Source of the DNA: Bacteroidota bacterium
GTDB taxonomy: Bacteria; Bacteroidota; Bacteroidia; Flavobacteriales_D; Crocinitomicaceae
Assembly (NCBI GenBank): GCA_024280195.1
Contig: JAJRQP010000133.1
Coordinates: forward strand, 1 to 7,379
DNA length: 7,379 bases
Direction: 5' to 3'
The number at the start of each line of letters is the position of its first letter. The first letter of the stretch is position 1. Under the pieces are notes generated by a model. It was not told the DNA's origin, made no database searches, and worked only from the letters and a program-made list of their open reading frames with translations. Shown piece after piece: positions 5,798 through 7,379 of the stretch. Position numbers and translations under genes: made by a program.

Positions 5798-6961
5798 GTG
5801 ATTTTAGGATATTCTCGAAATTTTTGGCTGATTTGTTTCTCTCTGTTGTTTTTCATCACGAGTTTCAACTTGTTTTTACCGGAACTGAACGAGTACATCA
5901 CTAGCATGGGGGGAGAAAATAGAAAAGGATTAATTTTCTTCTTATTCTCTATTTCTGCAGCCATTTCACGACCTTTCTCAGGCAAACTTTCGGATACAAT
6001 TGGAAGAAAAAAAGTGATGTATATAGGGATCGTCATCAGTATCGTTGCTACATTATTCTACCCGATTACGGAAGTTGTTTTTTACTTTCTATTATTACGC
6101 TTCCTCCATGGATTTGGAGCAGGATTTTTACCGACTGGAGCAACGGCATTAGTAACAGACATCCTCCCTGAACATAAAAGAGGAAAAGGAATGGGTATTT
6201 GGGGAGTGTTTATATCTCTCGGATTTGGTGTCGGACAGATATTTGCTTCCCCAATCAGAACAGAATTTGGGTTGACTAATTTGTTTTTTATTGCAGCTAT
6301 TCTAGGTGTTCTTTCTGCAATACTCATTTCTTTTGTAAAAGAAACTTTGCCCAATCCACAGAAATTCAAACTCTCTTTGTTGAAAGTAAAATGGAACGAT
6401 GTGTTTGAACCAAGTGTTATGCCTGCTGCTATTGTTATGTTTATATCTGTTACCTCCTCAGGGATAATTTTTGTGGTGACTCAAGATTTACCGGGTTACT
6501 TCGGTCTAGGCAACAAAGGTTGGTTTTTCGGATTCTACACGTTATCTACCATTTTCGTTCGTTTCTTTTCAGGAAGTTTATCCGATAAAATTGGGCGAAG
6601 AAAAACCTTACTGATTGGAATGTGCATCATGCTTTTAAGTATTTCACTTCTCGCATTTTCTACAGAATGGATTCAATTTACCATCGCTGCAATTGTCTTT
6701 GGAATTGCAACAGGAATTACAAGTCCAACCTTGTTTGCATGGACTGCAGACTTATCTCATATTGACAGAAGAGGAGTTGGTGCAGGAACTTTATTTATTG
6801 CTTTAGAATTGGGGATTATGTTTGGTTCCGCAAGTACGATGTTGACTTATGACAATACCGTTGCAACAATACCTATTGTATTTTCTGTAGGAATTACATT
6901 GATGCTCATCAACATCAGTTATTTGATATGGCATCTTAAATACCGAGAATCAAAAACATAA
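5798..6961 (+). CDS. MFS transporter, probable drug/proton antiporter-like exporter
   Basis: Inner-membrane secondary transporter of 387 aa with about twelve hydrophobic helices in two six-helix halves, a normal length for MFS_1. Motif A appears in both halves: GKLSDTIGRKKVM at 62-74 and GSLSDKIGRRKTL at 258-271. RFLHGFGAG (101-109) is the motif-B region of helix 4, whose Arg is linked to proton coupling. KETLPNPQKFKLS (181-193) begins the central cytoplasmic loop. These features suit a DHA1-type exporter, but substrate and direction cannot be read from sequence. GTG 5798-5800 is the only start after the in-frame stop TAA 5786-5788 that keeps helix 1 whole; the first internal Met (37) would delete it. 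No Shine-Dalgarno sequence is present, and the -7 element lies four bases upstream. No clear terminator follows, so read-through into the MerR gene is possible. Confidence 0.9.
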   Translation: MILGYSRNFWLICFSLLFFITSFNLFLPELNEYITSMGGENRKGLIFFLFSISAAISRPFSGKLSDTIGRKKVMYIGIVISIVATLFYPITEVVFYFLLLRFLHGFGAGFLPTGATALVTDILPEHKRGKGMGIWGVFISLGFGVGQIFASPIRTEFGLTNLFFIAAILGVLSAILISFVKETLPNPQKFKLSLLKVKWNDVFEPSVMPAAIVMFISVTSSGIIFVVTQDLPGYFGLGNKGWFFGFYTLSTIFVRFFSGSLSDKIGRRKTLLIGMCIMLLSISLLAFSTEWIQFTIAAIVFGIATGITSPTLFAWTADLSHIDRRGVGAGTLFIALELGIMFGSASTMLTYDNTVATIPIVFSVGITLMLINISYLIWHLKYRESKT

Positions 6962-7026
6962 TTCCTTGACAATTTCAAGAACAATGTTTAAATAATTCCT
7001 ATCTTCGAGAACTAATAATCAGAGAA

Positions 7027-7379
7027 TTGACGCAAATTAAAGAATCAGAATTAACAAAATTGTACTACTCCATTGGAGAAGTTGCAAAGATGTTTGATGT
7101 AAACACATCATTAATTCGGTTTTGGGAGAAAGAATTTCCAAGTGTTCAATTAAAGAAGAATAAAAAGGGAAACCGAGTTTTTACACCAAAAGACATCTTA
7201 AAAATTGATAAGATTTACATTCTTGTCAAAGAGAAAGGGTATACACTTGACGGTGCAAAAAAAGCTTTAAAGGACAAGAATACAGATTATTCTATTGAAG
7301 ATTCTCAAGTAACCGATCATTCTTCGGTTATTCTAAAACTCGAAAGTATTAAGGAACGATTACTGAAACTGAAGCACTA
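7027..7379 (+). CDS. MerR-family transcriptional regulator (cut by window edge)
   Basis: DNA-binding regulator with an N-terminal MerR-type winged helix-turn-helix. YYSIGEVAKMFDVNTSLIRF (13-32) contains the recognition helix, followed by WEKEF and the wing KKGNRVFTPKDI. KIDKIYILVKEKGYTLDGAK continues the fold, and a Lys/Glu-rich helix (LKLESIKERLLKLK) is the likely dimerisation coil. No cysteine is seen, so a metal-sensing type is unlikely. The frame has 117 full codons and stops at the edge with TA; since flavobacterial relatives are, from memory, about 110-120 aa, the next base may complete a stop. No ATG precedes the domain. TTG 7027 is the best start, as it leaves a short tail before the conserved YYSIGEVAK; TTG 7060 is the alternative. 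In flavobacteria, relatives often sit near lemA-like genes (from memory), which cannot be checked here. Confidence 0.82.
   Translation, partial: MTQIKESELTKLYYSIGEVAKMFDVNTSLIRFWEKEFPSVQLKKNKKGNRVFTPKDILKIDKIYILVKEKGYTLDGAKKALKDKNTDYSIEDSQVTDHSSVILKLESIKERLLKLKH

Noticed and set aside
5785..6369. Minus-strand open frames (5785-6036 and 6082-6369) opposite the MFS gene
   Set aside because: They are antisense to a clear 12-helix transporter and their compositions are not protein-like. The first would also occupy the msrB/MFS promoter spacer.
4252..6961. Spy-like gene, msrBA and MFS gene as one defined stress-response system
   Set aside because: They are on different strands with separate promoters, and no shared regulatory site is visible. 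Proximity alone does not support a system.
6964..6980. Inverted repeat CTTGA-CAATT-TCAAG after the MFS gene
   Set aside because: The stem is five bases and no T-tract follows; it is too weak to call a terminator or an operator.
6966..6995. Sigma-70-like promoter: TTGACA at 6966-6971 with an AT-rich -10-like stretch near 6989
   Set aside because: Bacteroidota do not use this -35/-10 pattern, and AT-rich DNA gives such matches by chance. It is not good evidence for the MerR promoter.

Overview
The window is an AT-rich piece of bacterial chromosome that most likely comes from the Bacteroidota, probably Flavobacteriales; a Fluviicola/Crocinitomicaceae-like host is only a guess. Four things point there. 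Promoter-like sites match the Bacteroidota -7 element TAnnTTTG. Most starts lack a Shine-Dalgarno sequence. The small secreted protein has a signal peptide ending in FAQ. The last gene is a MerR-type regulator of the kind carried by flavobacteria. I see no phage, transposon, integrase, tRNA, rRNA or CRISPR array. Base use looks even across the window, so there is no sign of recent transfer.

Layout, left to right. (1) Bases 1-321 hold the 3' end of an unrecognised plus-strand gene. (2) On the minus strand, an ATP-binding protein (2577-1645) and its permease (1655-318) form a two-gene NatA/NatB-like ABC exporter operon with an 11-base overlap. (3) A 68-base divergent spacer carries four tandem heptamers and a -7 element. 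It separates the ABC operon from a plus-strand short-chain dehydrogenase (2646-3413). (4) A minus-strand leucine-rich-repeat lipoprotein (4141-3410) converges on the dehydrogenase. (5) A plus-strand secreted Spy/CpxP-like small protein (4252-4644) ends in a strong hairpin terminator that also faces msrA. (6) msrB, encoding a lipoprotein, and msrA form a minus-strand operon (5746-4690) for methionine sulfoxide repair. (7) A divergent plus-strand 12-helix MFS transporter (5798-6961) starts with GTG directly behind a -7 element. (8) A MerR-family regulator (7027 to the edge) is essentially complete; the last two bases, TA, may be the first two of its stop codon.

The genes look like a typical mix of housekeeping, envelope and stress functions. 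Several act in the envelope or on oxidised or foreign compounds: the Spy-like protein, lipid-anchored MsrB, cytosolic MsrA, the MFS exporter, the ABC exporter and the LRR lipoprotein. Nothing in the sequence shows that they form one pathway. I find no convincing undescribed system. The most interesting points are small-scale: two genes with a -7 element exactly four bases before the start codon (probably leaderless messages), a heptamer repeat inside a divergent promoter region, two convergent gene pairs whose stop codons interlock over four bases, and a lipid-anchored MsrB that lacks the usual resolving cysteine.
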